Shown here: positions 32,970 to 41,165 of the stretch, one piece after another
Layout of the letters: each line of letters starts with the position of its first letter
Position numbering within the stretch: the stretch's first letter is position 1
Assembly (NCBI RefSeq): GCF_002082015.1
Contig: NZ_CP015109.1
Span: 1,805,501-1,869,500, forward strand
DNA: 64,000 nt
Origin: Sporosarcina ureae
GTDB lineage: Bacteria > Bacillota > Bacilli > Bacillales_A > Planococcaceae
Direction: 5' to 3'
Position numbers and translations under genes: made by a program
Notes under the pieces: generated by a model
What the model was told of the DNA's origin: nothing
Databases searched by the model: none
The model's input: the letters and a program-made list of their open reading frames with translations, nothing else

Positions 32970-33956
32970 TTAGCGAGAGAGGTCAATTGACAGGTTCGAT
33001 GTCGACCAAAGTGTTTCAAGGAATTCATCCACCTTTCTCTTATACTCTTCTTGTTCCATCACGAATGCTTCACCGTGATTGGCATCATCTACTAAAAACA
33101 ATTCTGCATCGCTTTTTGTCTTCTCATACAGCTCTTTTGTCATTTCTGTCGGCACGAATGTATCCGCATTACCATGGATATATAAGATCGGTACAGTCGC
33201 ACGCTGAACCGCGCTCAACGCATCCGCTTCCTTCAATGAATATCCTGCTCTGGCACTCGTCAGTAAACTCATATTGTCGAGTAAAGGAAAGGCTGGTAAA
33301 TGAAACATTCGATCCAATTGATAAGCAAAGAGCTGATAGACGGATTGGTACGGACTATCTGCAATAATTGCTTTCACTTGTTTCGGTAAGTTTTCACCGC
33401 TCGCCATCAATACTGTTGCAGCACCCATAGACAAACCGTGATAGATCACTTGTGTCTGAGTGCCCATTTCTTCGACAAGCAACTCCGTCCAATCCATCAC
33501 GTCTAGACGATCAGGCCAACCAAATCCATAATAATCACCACCGCTTTTTCCATGTCCTCTAGCATTCGGCATGAAAATGTTATGGCCGAGTTCCTCATGA
33601 TAATATTGACCGTATAACCCCATTTGTTTGGCACGCCCTAAATAGCCATGTGTCAGAATCACCAATTTGTCGGTAGGCTGTTTAGCAGCTAAGTAATAAC
33701 CCGTCAAATCTACACCATCTCTTGATGGCATATGCATTTCTTCAAATTCCTGTTGTTCTACCCAATCGATCCAGTCTCCATTTAAAAACACATCCATAGT
33801 TTCGGCCGATACTTTCAAATCTGCATTGCCCGTCAGGAAATCTTTCGGTCCACGCTTAATCGCCAAGTTGTAAAAGAAAAAACTTCCTGCTATTTGAAAA
33901 ATGACGAAGAAAGCAACTAGTAAGACGATAACCTTTTTCCATCTAATTTTCTTCAT
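32970..33956 (-). CDS. Membrane-anchored alpha/beta hydrolase
   Basis: A 328-residue protein. One N-terminal membrane segment (about residues 7-28) precedes an alpha/beta hydrolase domain with HGYLGRAKQMG as the oxyanion region, the nucleophile elbow GLSMG, a late acid in HGNADTFVP and His in DDANHGEAF. It resembles YqkD-type extracellular hydrolases of Bacillus. The ATG at 33956 follows CGAGGATATAGA. It stands alone between eutW and a small gene on the same strand; substrate unknown. Confidence 0.85.
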   Translation of the reverse strand: MKKIRWKKVIVLLVAFFVIFQIAGSFFFYNLAIKRGPKDFLTGNADLKVSAETMDVFLNGDWIDWVEQQEFEEMHMPSRDGVDLTGYYLAAKQPTDKLVILTHGYLGRAKQMGLYGQYYHEELGHNIFMPNARGHGKSGGDYYGFGWPDRLDVMDWTELLVEEMGTQTQVIYHGLSMGAATVLMASGENLPKQVKAIIADSPYQSVYQLFAYQLDRMFHLPAFPLLDNMSLLTSARAGYSLKEADALSAVQRATVPILYIHGNADTFVPTEMTKELYEKTKSDAELFLVDDANHGEAFVMEQEEYKRKVDEFLETLWSTSNLSIDLSR

Positions 33957-34038
33957 TCTATATCCTCGTTTTCTTTGTAGTAACATTTACTCTTAGTATA
34001 CAGCGAATGCGAAGAATACGTTAGGCCTATTTCATGAG

Positions 34039-34072
34039 AAAAACCCCAGTAGTTGGATTACAACTACTAGGG
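34039..34072 (-). terminator. Terminator after the YfhE-like gene
   Basis: On the minus strand CCCTAGTAGTTG pairs with CAACTACTGGGG around a five-base loop, followed by TTTTTC. Confidence 0.85.
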
Positions 34073-34098
34073 AACGCCTCATTCACTATTTTCGTATC

Positions 34099-34239
34099 TT
34101 ACTTCTTATCGTTATTTTCTTCTTTCTCGGTAGCCTTATCTGCCCGTTTGTAATCTTTGGCATACAACACTTCCTGAGCGGATGAAAGGCCGTTGTTCTT
34201 ATCAGTCAGTGTTTTGTGTGGTTGTTTGTTTTCACTCAT
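34099..34239 (-). CDS. YfhE-like small hydrophilic protein
   Basis: A 46-residue protein beginning MSENKQPHKTLTDKN. The core LSSAQEVLYAKDYKRADKA resembles the short YfhE family of Bacillales, whose role is unknown. Ribosome binding site AAGGAG lies nine bases before the ATG and a strong terminator follows, both supporting a real gene. It is charged throughout with no membrane segment. Confidence 0.7.
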   Translation of the reverse strand: MSENKQPHKTLTDKNNGLSSAQEVLYAKDYKRADKATEKEENNDKK

Positions 34240-34370
34240 ATCTCAACACTCCTTTCCATCTTACTTTTAGTATTCCACTTATTCGTCAAATTAAACACGG
34301 AGAGTCAGTTATCGTTCTTTGGTTTTCTTGTTGAAACATCGTATACTAACTGCATAAGGGGCTGATCAAC

Positions 34371-34760
34371 ATGAATTTTCATATGACAGAACACGGTTTT
34401 GACACGGAGACGGAATTCGGCACATTACACATTTCATCAAATGAAGAAAAAGGGTTTCGGCCTTATCAGCTGATGGTTGCATCTATCGCAGCTTGCGGTG
34501 GCGGTGTCATGCGTAAAGTCCTTGATAAAATGCGCGTGCCAGCAGAAGACATTGCAATTGAAGTAAAAGAAGTGGTGCGCTCCCAAGATGATGCAAGTCG
34601 CCTGATGAAGATCCATCTTCATTTTACTGTTATCGGATCGGACGTTACAGACGAAAAAATGCCACGAGTCATGGAGCTAACAGAGAAAAATTGTTCTATG
34701 TTACAATCCGTAATAGGTTGTATTGATATTGTGAAAACGTACGAGATGGGTACGAAATAA
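34371..34760 (+). CDS. OsmC family protein
   Basis: A 129-residue OsmC/Ohr-fold protein, a family of small cytosolic dimers that reduce organic hydroperoxides through two Cys. Cys residues lie in SIAACGGGVMRKVLDKM near residue 41 and EKNCSMLQSVIG near residue 108, at the expected positions. The short form lacks the N-terminal strands of classical OsmC, like YhfA-type proteins. The ATG follows AAGGGGCTGATCAAC. Single-gene unit. Confidence 0.85.
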   Translation: MNFHMTEHGFDTETEFGTLHISSNEEKGFRPYQLMVASIAACGGGVMRKVLDKMRVPAEDIAIEVKEVVRSQDDASRLMKIHLHFTVIGSDVTDEKMPRVMELTEKNCSMLQSVIGCIDIVKTYEMGTK

Positions 34761-34770
34761 GTTTCAATGA

Positions 34771-34803
34771 TCCGACAAGAGAGTTCTTCCTTTTGTCGGT
34801 TTC
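34771..34803 (+). terminator. Terminator after the OsmC-family gene
   Basis: TCCGACAA and TTGTCGG pair across a loop of about 14 bases and are followed by TTTC. Confidence 0.6.
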
Positions 34804-34877
34804 TATGTTTAAAGGACCTTATTTTACCATTAAAATTCCTGTATAATGAATAGAATACCTAAAGGAGGTCTACTTAT

Positions 34878-36233
34878 ATGAAGAATAAACTAGTCGGGGT
34901 GTTAGCAGCTTTATTGATTTTTGCAGCAACACCATTTCAGGCGCATGCGGCCACACCATTTTCTGACGTAGACAAGCATTGGGCAAAGAAGGAAATCATG
35001 TATTTAGCTGACCGTAATATCATTGGAGGGTTTCCAGACGGTACTTTTAAACCAAATGATCCCATTACACGGGCGCAGGCATCTTCCATGCTCATCAAAG
35101 CATTGAAAATTCCATTGGTTAAAAATCCTACAGTGCAATTCAAGGACGTCTCGAAAAAGTCTTCCTATTATCAAATTCTTGCAACAGTGAATGAAAAAGG
35201 CATCATGCGTGGAGATAACGGCTTCATGCGTCCTGGTGAAGACACTTCACGAGCTCATATGGCTGCGATCATTCGTCGTTCATTTAACATACCTGTCGAT
35301 CATCAAGCGACATTTGTAGACGTTTCTCCGGCCCATTGGTCATTCCCTGATATTAATGGGATTGCAAAAAAAGGAATCACTGGCGGTTCAGAAGGTAAAT
35401 ACATGCCGACTAACTCCGTGACACGTTCTCAGTTCTCAGCATTTTTAGTGCGTGCATTAGACGACTCTATGAAGTTGCGTGACTACCATTCCTATGTGAG
35501 TGTTAAAGGTAAAACGGTTGAACAAAATGGTTTTACTTATACTATTGCAAAAGACAAAAATTCTACTAAGCTATTTAAAGAGAATAAAAAGGCAGGAACA
35601 CGTTCAGCAATCTTAGATAGCGCGACTATGCCAGATAACGGAATCAACCGAATACTGCTCATGGCGGGCTATCAAATGGTCCTATACAATGATGAAATAT
35701 ATATTCCGTATTGGAACTCGATCAATGCAGGAAATAAAATGCCGGCAAATTATAATCTAGTGAAGTTGAACGTCAATGACTGGAGTTACACGATCGGTAG
35801 TATTCCAATCGATCAAAAGTTCCGTAATATGTTCATTTGGAATGATCGGATCTACTATACACTTGAAAAGAATAAAGACCGCGTTTTCGATTCCAAATTT
35901 GATCCTACTACACCACTGGATGATCCATTGACGTTGTATTCAGTTACAATGGACGGGAAAAACAAAAAGACCTTATTGAACTTTGACGCGCGTGTTATTT
36001 TCGATGAAGTGGAAGCTACTACGAAAACCAATCAAGTCAGTCAAAACAATAAGTCTGTAGCATTCGACCTTTCTACGATGTATTATTTCAACAAAACAGG
36101 TGTGTATAAATATAATTTATTAGATAAAAAAACAAGCAAGGTTTCCAACGTTCTTGCGAAAGATATGGAAGTTACCGCTACACAGTTATTGGTGACCGAT
36201 CAAGCTGGTAAGAAACATACACTTAAGAAATAA
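34878..36233 (+). CDS. Secreted S-layer-homology protein with beta-propeller-like domain
   Basis: A 451-residue exported protein. A signal peptide (about residues 1-25, ending QAHAA) precedes three SLH domains starting FSDVDKHWAKKEI (28), FKDVSKKSSYYQI (90) and FVDVSPAHWSFPDI (147), which bind pyruvylated wall polymer. The remaining 250 residues have DUF5050-like WxDRIYYTLEKN and YSVTMDGKNKKTL strands, suggesting a propeller-type repeat domain. The ATG follows AAAGGAGGTCTACTT. Surface location is well supported; function is unknown. Confidence 0.88.
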   Translation: MKNKLVGVLAALLIFAATPFQAHAATPFSDVDKHWAKKEIMYLADRNIIGGFPDGTFKPNDPITRAQASSMLIKALKIPLVKNPTVQFKDVSKKSSYYQILATVNEKGIMRGDNGFMRPGEDTSRAHMAAIIRRSFNIPVDHQATFVDVSPAHWSFPDINGIAKKGITGGSEGKYMPTNSVTRSQFSAFLVRALDDSMKLRDYHSYVSVKGKTVEQNGFTYTIAKDKNSTKLFKENKKAGTRSAILDSATMPDNGINRILLMAGYQMVLYNDEIYIPYWNSINAGNKMPANYNLVKLNVNDWSYTIGSIPIDQKFRNMFIWNDRIYYTLEKNKDRVFDSKFDPTTPLDDPLTLYSVTMDGKNKKTLLNFDARVIFDEVEATTKTNQVSQNNKSVAFDLSTMYYFNKTGVYKYNLLDKKTSKVSNVLAKDMEVTATQLLVTDQAGKKHTLKK

Positions 36234-36237
36234 AAAA

Positions 36238-36470
36238 AATGGCTGGGACATAACTATCTCACACCGTTTCCCTGCACTCCGAAAGGCACGCTTTCCGAGG
36301 GGCGTGGCTTGAGCCAAGCGAACAACGTAGGGTTCGCTTTGCCGTATTTCTGTGTACTTTGCAGAAATTAAGGCACTTGTCCAGGGTCTCAAGACGCACG
36401 CTGATCCCTCAGGAGTCGGCCTTTCTCCGTTCCGGTACACTCTGTTACTCTAAAAAATATTTACTGATAA
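36238..36470. repeat. Non-coding interspersed-repeat-like block
   Basis: About 230 bases beginning GGCTGGGACATAAC and containing GCACGCTTTCCGAGGGGCGTG, an inverted CTTGAGCC/GGTCTCAAG pairing region and CCCTCAGGAGTCGGCCTTTCTCCG. It resembles degenerate members of intergenic repeats widespread in Bacillaceae (from memory). The one open frame across it has no ribosome binding site. Confidence 0.45.
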
Positions 36471-36517
36471 GAACAGAAAAAAAGCGTAAGGGACATTCCC
36501 TTACGTTTTTTCTGTTC
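36471..36517. terminator. Bidirectional terminator
   Basis: GAACAGAAAAAA-GCGTAAGGG pairs with CCCTTACG-TTTTTTCTGTTC around ACATT. It lies between convergent genes and serves both strands. Confidence 0.92.
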
Positions 36518-36539
36518 TGTCTCAACCTCATTTTTTCTA

Positions 36540-36899
36540 TCAATTTATAACGAGCTTAGCAACCATCCGAATCAATAATTGTCCAATGAAAAACGGAATA
36601 GCCGTTAGCAAGATGACCACATCTCGGCCAAATGGCTTGAACCACCCACCATCGTCTGAGATGAAATTCATAGCCAATAGTAAAGATACTATGGCTGTAA
36701 TTATATTAATGAGTAATATATAACGAACCTTTATGGCACGAGATAAAATACCTGTTATCACAATATATAAAACACATACTACCAATAAATATGATGCATC
36801 TTCTCGCTTCATATACTGACCATACTCATAGAAATGAAATAGAAATGGCGCTGGGATCAAATTCATAACGAGCCATACTATGTTCAAATATTTTTTCAC
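36540..36899 (-). CDS. Small integral membrane protein of unknown function
   Basis: A protein of about 119 residues with four hydrophobic segments, the first just after the start (VWLVMNLIPAPFLFHFY) and the last ending LLIRMVAKLVIN. No family is recognised. The start is uncertain: GGGAG lies 13 bases before the GTG at 36899, and a longer frame opens at 36941. It faces the SLH gene convergently and shares the strand of the PstS-like gene but is not overlapping it. Confidence 0.55.
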   Translation of the reverse strand: MKKYLNIVWLVMNLIPAPFLFHFYEYGQYMKREDASYLLVVCVLYIVITGILSRAIKVRYILLINIITAIVSLLLAMNFISDDGGWFKPFGRDVVILLTAIPFFIGQLLIRMVAKLVIN

Positions 36900-36987
36900 A
36901 ATTACTTCATCACTCCCATTAGTTAAGGGTAAAAAATGCACTGTATATTTAGTCGGATTAGTGAACCTTCACATTCCTCATATACTT

Positions 36988-38145
36988 TCACGGTTTTTTC
37001 ACCGGCACGTAACCGACGATCTCTACCAATTTCTGTCCTTGCGGTGAAGTGATCCATTCAATAAATTTTTCCACATTCGGATTTTCTGTGCCTGCTGTAA
37101 TGACGTAAAACTCAGAGGCAATTGGATATTCATCACTTCGGATGGTTTCTTTCGTCGGCTCTACTCCATCGATTGCAAGCAATTTAATCTCCTCATTGCC
37201 CACCATCTCCGTTGAGTAATAGCGGAATGTATAGCCAATAGCATTCGTATAATTTCGATACTTTGAAACTTCCGATATGATACCACCCATTCCTTCGGCT
37301 ACATTTTCTTTTGGAGCATCCATAATTGGAGTATCTCCCATCAGCCGTTCCAAACCAGTCTGACTACCACTATCTGCCGGTCGTTGGAATGCTCGAATTG
37401 ATTCATTTTTGCCTCCAACTTCTTTCCAATTTGTGATTTTCCCTGCATAGATATCTTGGATTTGTTTTAATTCTAGATGATCAACAGGGTTCTTTTGATT
37501 GACAAAAAAGACAAATGCTTCTCGACCAACCGGTGTTAAGTTCAGCTCAAGACCTTGTTTTTCTGCCACTTTCATTTGGGCGTCGGAAGGAGCTGCTGCA
37601 AAAATCATATCTACCTTGCCAGAAAACAAATTCTCATAAGCAACAGGGGTTGTATTGACCATTACTTCACTATCATACGGATTGTATTCTTTTGTAGGAT
37701 AGACTGCCTGAACAAATGCTGCATATAGCGGATATAGCGCAGTAGCACCATCTATTTTCGGTAATTCGTCTTTCAGTTCGAGTGTAGCAGCTTCATCAAG
37801 TACAGCCAGCTTTGATTCCTGTCCAATCGTAAACGGTTCATAATAATGTACCTCCACTTCGGCATTCACTATAGATATACTTTCCTTATACATATGCATG
37901 ATTGGCCAAACTGCCGCTCCGATTATCACTGCTCCAGCAATAATGCTGAACGACCTTTTACGTTGTTTCGTGTTGAAGAAATGAAAAATCATCATGACGA
38001 TCCACACATATAAAAGGATTACTGCACTAAGTGCTAACGGAATAAAGTGAATCAATCCCGTAAACAACAAATATAATAATCCCATTCCTGTGAAAAATAA
38101 TAATGCCAGCAATAAAAGTACTGCAAATGCTATGGGTGCAATCAT
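36988..38145 (-). CDS. Membrane-tethered PstS-like substrate-binding protein
   Basis: A 385-residue protein. Three membrane segments (about residues 4-32, 34-58, 66-86) precede a periplasmic-binding-fold domain with PstS features: DGATALYPLYAAFV near residue 130, NLFSGKVDMIFAAAPS, and FQRPADSGSQTG, where PstS binds phosphate. No pstCAB genes are nearby, so it may sense or bind rather than import an anion. The ATG follows GGGAGGAACGCGT. It is 15 bases after the HTH gene and surely cotranscribed. Confidence 0.8.
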   Translation of the reverse strand: MIAPIAFAVLLLLALLFFTGMGLLYLLFTGLIHFIPLALSAVILLYVWIVMMIFHFFNTKQRKRSFSIIAGAVIIGAAVWPIMHMYKESISIVNAEVEVHYYEPFTIGQESKLAVLDEAATLELKDELPKIDGATALYPLYAAFVQAVYPTKEYNPYDSEVMVNTTPVAYENLFSGKVDMIFAAAPSDAQMKVAEKQGLELNLTPVGREAFVFFVNQKNPVDHLELKQIQDIYAGKITNWKEVGGKNESIRAFQRPADSGSQTGLERLMGDTPIMDAPKENVAEGMGGIISEVSKYRNYTNAIGYTFRYYSTEMVGNEEIKLLAIDGVEPTKETIRSDEYPIASEFYVITAGTENPNVEKFIEWITSPQGQKLVEIVGYVPVKKP

Positions 38146-38160
38146 ACGCGTTCCTCCCTT

Positions 38161-38613
38161 TTACTTTCGGCTCAGTTCCTCCAACCGATGCCATGCCTCG
38201 TTTTCATCAAATGAACTATACCAACGATAATGCTCCCCATCCAAAATACGAAAGTGCTGACTAATTACGTTTTTCTGTAAACGGAAACGGCCTTTTGTTG
38301 CCAATTCACGCCACCATACTTTACCGCCCATCGATTGATCTATCCGACGATCAATACCGTCATGTGCGATTGTTTCCAGTACTTCCAGTGGATCTCCGCC
38401 GACTGCCGCTTGCAATACGTCACTATCTCGAAATAATGCACAGACAGCGACAACAGCTGTCCAACTGGCCATTGCTCTCGCTTTTTCGATTTGGATCAAT
38501 GTCTTTTTAGAAAGCCCTAGAACATCTGCCATCTTCTGTTGGGAATATTCTTTCTCTAAACGGATCACCCGTAACTTTAATGAAATCAGTTCTATTAATT
38601 GTTGCTGGTTCAC
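38161..38613 (-). CDS. XRE-type helix-turn-helix regulator
   Basis: A 150-residue protein. The N-terminal HTH (KLRVIRLEKEYSQQKMADVL then GLSKKTLIQIEKAR, residues 12-48) is followed by a C-terminal domain of unknown type containing VWWRELATKGRFRLQKN and HYRWYSSFDENEAW. A GTG start follows GGGGTGATCTT. A perfect 20-bp palindrome 32 bases upstream is a likely autoregulatory operator that also faces the divergent symporter. It is cotranscribed with the PstS-like gene. Confidence 0.8.
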   Translation of the reverse strand: MNQQQLIELISLKLRVIRLEKEYSQQKMADVLGLSKKTLIQIEKARAMASWTAVVAVCALFRDSDVLQAAVGGDPLEVLETIAHDGIDRRIDQSMGGKVWWRELATKGRFRLQKNVISQHFRILDGEHYRWYSSFDENEAWHRLEELSRK

Positions 38614-38644
38614 AAGATCACCCCGGGGTTACATTTTATATCTA

Positions 38645-38664
38645 TTGGTGTAATATTACACCAA
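38645..38664. promoter_or_regulatory. Perfect 20-bp palindrome, putative operator
   Basis: TTGGTGTAATATTACACCAA reads identically on both strands. It lies in the divergent promoter region between the HTH gene (minus) and the sodium symporter (plus). Confidence 0.75.
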
Positions 38665-38786
38665 CACTTTTGTATATGCAACCAAATTTTCAAAACTCTC
38701 TGTTAACCATACAACTATCGATTCTTTCTTAAAATTATGATAAGATTTATTGACTTTGTGATTTAGTAAAAGAAACGAGGACTCTT

Positions 38787-40109
38787 ATGAAACAGCGTGA
38801 ACAATGGACATCCAAGATTGGTTTTATTTTAGCGGCTGCCGGCAGTGCCATCGGTCTAGGTGCAATCTGGAAGTTTCCTTATATGGCTGGTACGAACGGC
38901 GGTAGCGTGTTTGTGCTGTTATTTATCATTTGTACATTATTAATCGGTCTACCGATTTTATTAGCTGAATTTGTTATCGGACGAAGAGGACATGCAGATG
39001 CTGTGACTTCTTTGAAGAATTTATCCACAGGACGCAGTTGGGGATGGGTCGGATGGATGGGACTTGCCTCTTCTTTCATTATCCTGTCTTTTTACAGTGT
39101 TGTCGGGGGTTGGATTTTATCGTATTTAGCTCGAGCCTTTACGTTTACATTAGGTGGGCTGGATTATGGTGATCTGTTTAATACAACAATCGCGAATCCA
39201 TGGGAAGTATTATTGGCACAAGCATTATTTATGGCACTAACGATCTTCATCGTTCAAAGCGGGATCCGTGGAGGTATTGAACGGGCTAGCCGCTGGATCA
39301 TGCCTTTATTATTCTTATCATTCATTGTATTGGCGATTCGTTCGCTGACACTAGATGGCGCGATGGAAGGTGTGCGTTTTCTATTCGTACCAGATTGGAG
39401 TTATTTTAACGGAACTACATTCCTCGTGGCGTTAGGACAGGCATTCTTTTCGCTGAGTGTCGGTGTGACAGCGATGATGACCTACGCTTCCTATCTTTCA
39501 AAAGAAGAGAAGCTTGGACAGTCTGCATTTAATGTCTCGATACTGAACATAGGAATTTCTATCTTAGCGGGACTTGTTATTTTCCCTGCTGTTTTCGCCT
39601 TAGGACATTCACCAGAAGCAGGCCCCGGATTGATTTTCGTCATTCTACCGGCTATTTTCAATGAAATTCCGTTCGGCAGTGTGTTTTTAATCATCTTCTT
39701 TTTCTTGATGCTGTTTGCCACACTGACTTCTGCTATCGCAATGCTCGAAATCGTAGTTTCTACAGGCATACGCAAGAAGCATGATAGACGAAAACGTGCT
39801 TCGTGGGTGTTTGGTGGGCTAATCTTTTTAGTCGGTATTCCAAGTGCATTGTCATTTGGTTTGCTATCTGATGTGAGTATTTTCGGCAATTCCATTTTCG
39901 ATTTTGCCGATTTGCTGACGAGTAGAATTGCCATGCCGCTCGGGGCACTCGCTGTGTCTCTATTTGCTGGCTTCGTGCTGACAAAAGAAGATACTGCGGA
40001 GGAGCTAGGAATGCATCCAGCTCTTCACTCGTTGTGGAAAGTGATTGTGCGCTATTTCGCACCTATTGCGATCGTCGTCATTTTCTTTACTTGGGTTCTA
40101 GGTATGTAA
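38787..40109 (+). CDS. Sodium-dependent transporter, SNF/NSS family
   Basis: A 440-residue neurotransmitter:sodium symporter relative with about eleven helices. The start WTSKIGFILAAAGSAIGLGAIWKFPYM contains the unwound helix-1 GSAIGLG sodium and substrate site, and GGAFxL appears as GGSVFVL. Bacterial members import amino acids such as leucine, tyrosine or tryptophan. The ATG follows GAGGACTCTT. It is divergent from the HTH/PstS-like pair and has its own terminator. Confidence 0.9.
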   Translation: MKQREQWTSKIGFILAAAGSAIGLGAIWKFPYMAGTNGGSVFVLLFIICTLLIGLPILLAEFVIGRRGHADAVTSLKNLSTGRSWGWVGWMGLASSFIILSFYSVVGGWILSYLARAFTFTLGGLDYGDLFNTTIANPWEVLLAQALFMALTIFIVQSGIRGGIERASRWIMPLLFLSFIVLAIRSLTLDGAMEGVRFLFVPDWSYFNGTTFLVALGQAFFSLSVGVTAMMTYASYLSKEEKLGQSAFNVSILNIGISILAGLVIFPAVFALGHSPEAGPGLIFVILPAIFNEIPFGSVFLIIFFFLMLFATLTSAIAMLEIVVSTGIRKKHDRRKRASWVFGGLIFLVGIPSALSFGLLSDVSIFGNSIFDFADLLTSRIAMPLGALAVSLFAGFVLTKEDTAEELGMHPALHSLWKVIVRYFAPIAIVVIFFTWVLGM

Positions 40110-40144
40110 AAAGCACGCTGGAGAATTTCTCCTGCGTGCTTTTC
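40108..40144 (+). terminator. Terminator after the SNF-family transporter
   Basis: AAAAGCACGC and GCGTGCTTTT, with an inner GGAGAA/TTCTCC pair, form a long stem followed by CTTTATA. Confidence 0.9.
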
Positions 40145-40221
40145 TTTATATAATCTAGATGTCGGGTTAATGGAAAGGAACCGTTGATCGACGACTTTCT
40201 CACCCTGTAGCTTTTCTTCTT

Positions 40222-40701
40222 TTAGATATGCTTCATAAGCGTCTCTGCCACTTGCGTCAATCCCGCTAAGTCGTCTTCCGTGAAGCGATTTAGCTCAGGG
40301 CTATCGATGTCAAGTACACCAAACACTTCTCCATCTTTAATCAGGGGCACTACAACTTCGGAACGAGACGCTGCGTCGCATGCGATATGGCCTGGGAATG
40401 CGTTAACGTCTGGTACGACTAAACCTTTTTTCGTCTTTGCAACTGTTCCACAAACACCTCTACCAAGCGGTATACGTATACATGCCGGTAATCCCTGGAA
40501 CGGGCCGAGCACGAGTTCATCGTCATCCATCAAGTAAAAACCAACCCAGTTGATGCGATCGAAGAATTGATTGAGTAATGCAGATGCGTTGCTTAAGTTT
40601 GCGTATACATTTGGCTCTCCAGACAAGAGTGCATCTAGCTGTGTTGCAAGTTGTGCGTATTTCTCTTGTAGGTTATTTGAATAATCAATAGGTGTGTACA
40701 T
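40222..40701 (-). CDS. GAF-domain free methionine-(R)-sulfoxide reductase
   Basis: A 159-residue stand-alone GAF protein of the fRMsr (YebR/YtsP) type. WVGFYLMDDDELVLGPFQG near residue 50, PACIRIPLGRGVCGTVAKT with two of the catalytic Cys, and HIACDAASRSEVVVPL with the third match the family. It reduces free methionine-R-sulfoxide using thioredoxin. The ATG at 40701 follows CAGGGAATTACT; a longer in-frame start at 40794 lacks a site. Confidence 0.9.
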   Translation of the reverse strand: MYTPIDYSNNLQEKYAQLATQLDALLSGEPNVYANLSNASALLNQFFDRINWVGFYLMDDDELVLGPFQGLPACIRIPLGRGVCGTVAKTKKGLVVPDVNAFPGHIACDAASRSEVVVPLIKDGEVFGVLDIDSPELNRFTEDDLAGLTQVAETLMKHI

Positions 40702-40795
40702 AGTAATTCCCTGCTTTCTGTGTGTAGTTCTTACATTAATCATACACAGAATAACAGACTTGGAGAAGTAATCGAACTTCATTCGTCGTTTCACA

Positions 40796-41038
40796 TCAAT
40801 CCAATTTCACTTTTAGTACCTCACCCGTCACCGCATCTATTTTGACTTCATACTTATACCCTTCTGCCGTGCGGATATCTACTTCAAATATCAACATGCC
40901 GTCATCAAATTCCAATTCTGATTTCACTACTTCCCCCGGTACTCTTTGTCGCGCAATTTCGTTTGCTTGTTCCATCGTAATCCTACGATATTGCGGGTGT
41001 TGCCAATGATTCATCCAATACTCACTTTGCTGATTCAA
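40796..41038 (-). CDS. Small PepSY-domain protein
   Basis: An 80-residue protein with one PepSY domain: ITMEQANEIARQRVPGEVVKSELE then YEVKIDAVTGEVLKVKLD. There is no signal peptide or membrane segment, which is unusual because PepSY domains are commonly extracytoplasmic. A TTG start follows GGAGGG at eight bases. Its stop lies about 95 bases upstream of the fRMsr start. Confidence 0.8.
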   Translation of the reverse strand: MNQQSEYWMNHWQHPQYRRITMEQANEIARQRVPGEVVKSELEFDDGMLIFEVDIRTAEGYKYEVKIDAVTGEVLKVKLD

Positions 41039-41127
41039 TGAACGATCCCTCCTATTTCTTTCTACGTTGTTACTTTATGCAAGAGAATCAAAAGATGCCC
41101 CTGAAGCTAGGCCTGTCGTTTACGAAA

Positions 41128-41164
41128 GAAAAACGGATTATTTCCAAGGAAATAATCCGTTTTT
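41128..41164. terminator. Bidirectional terminator after the MFS gene
   Basis: AAACGGATTATTTCC and GGAAATAATCCGTTT pair perfectly around AA, with A- and T-tracts on the flanks. Confidence 0.9.
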
Positions 41165-41165
41165 G

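Noticed and set aside
36186..36440. 84-codon minus-strand frame
   Set aside because: No ribosome binding site, biased composition from the repeat-like block, and overlap with the SLH gene end.
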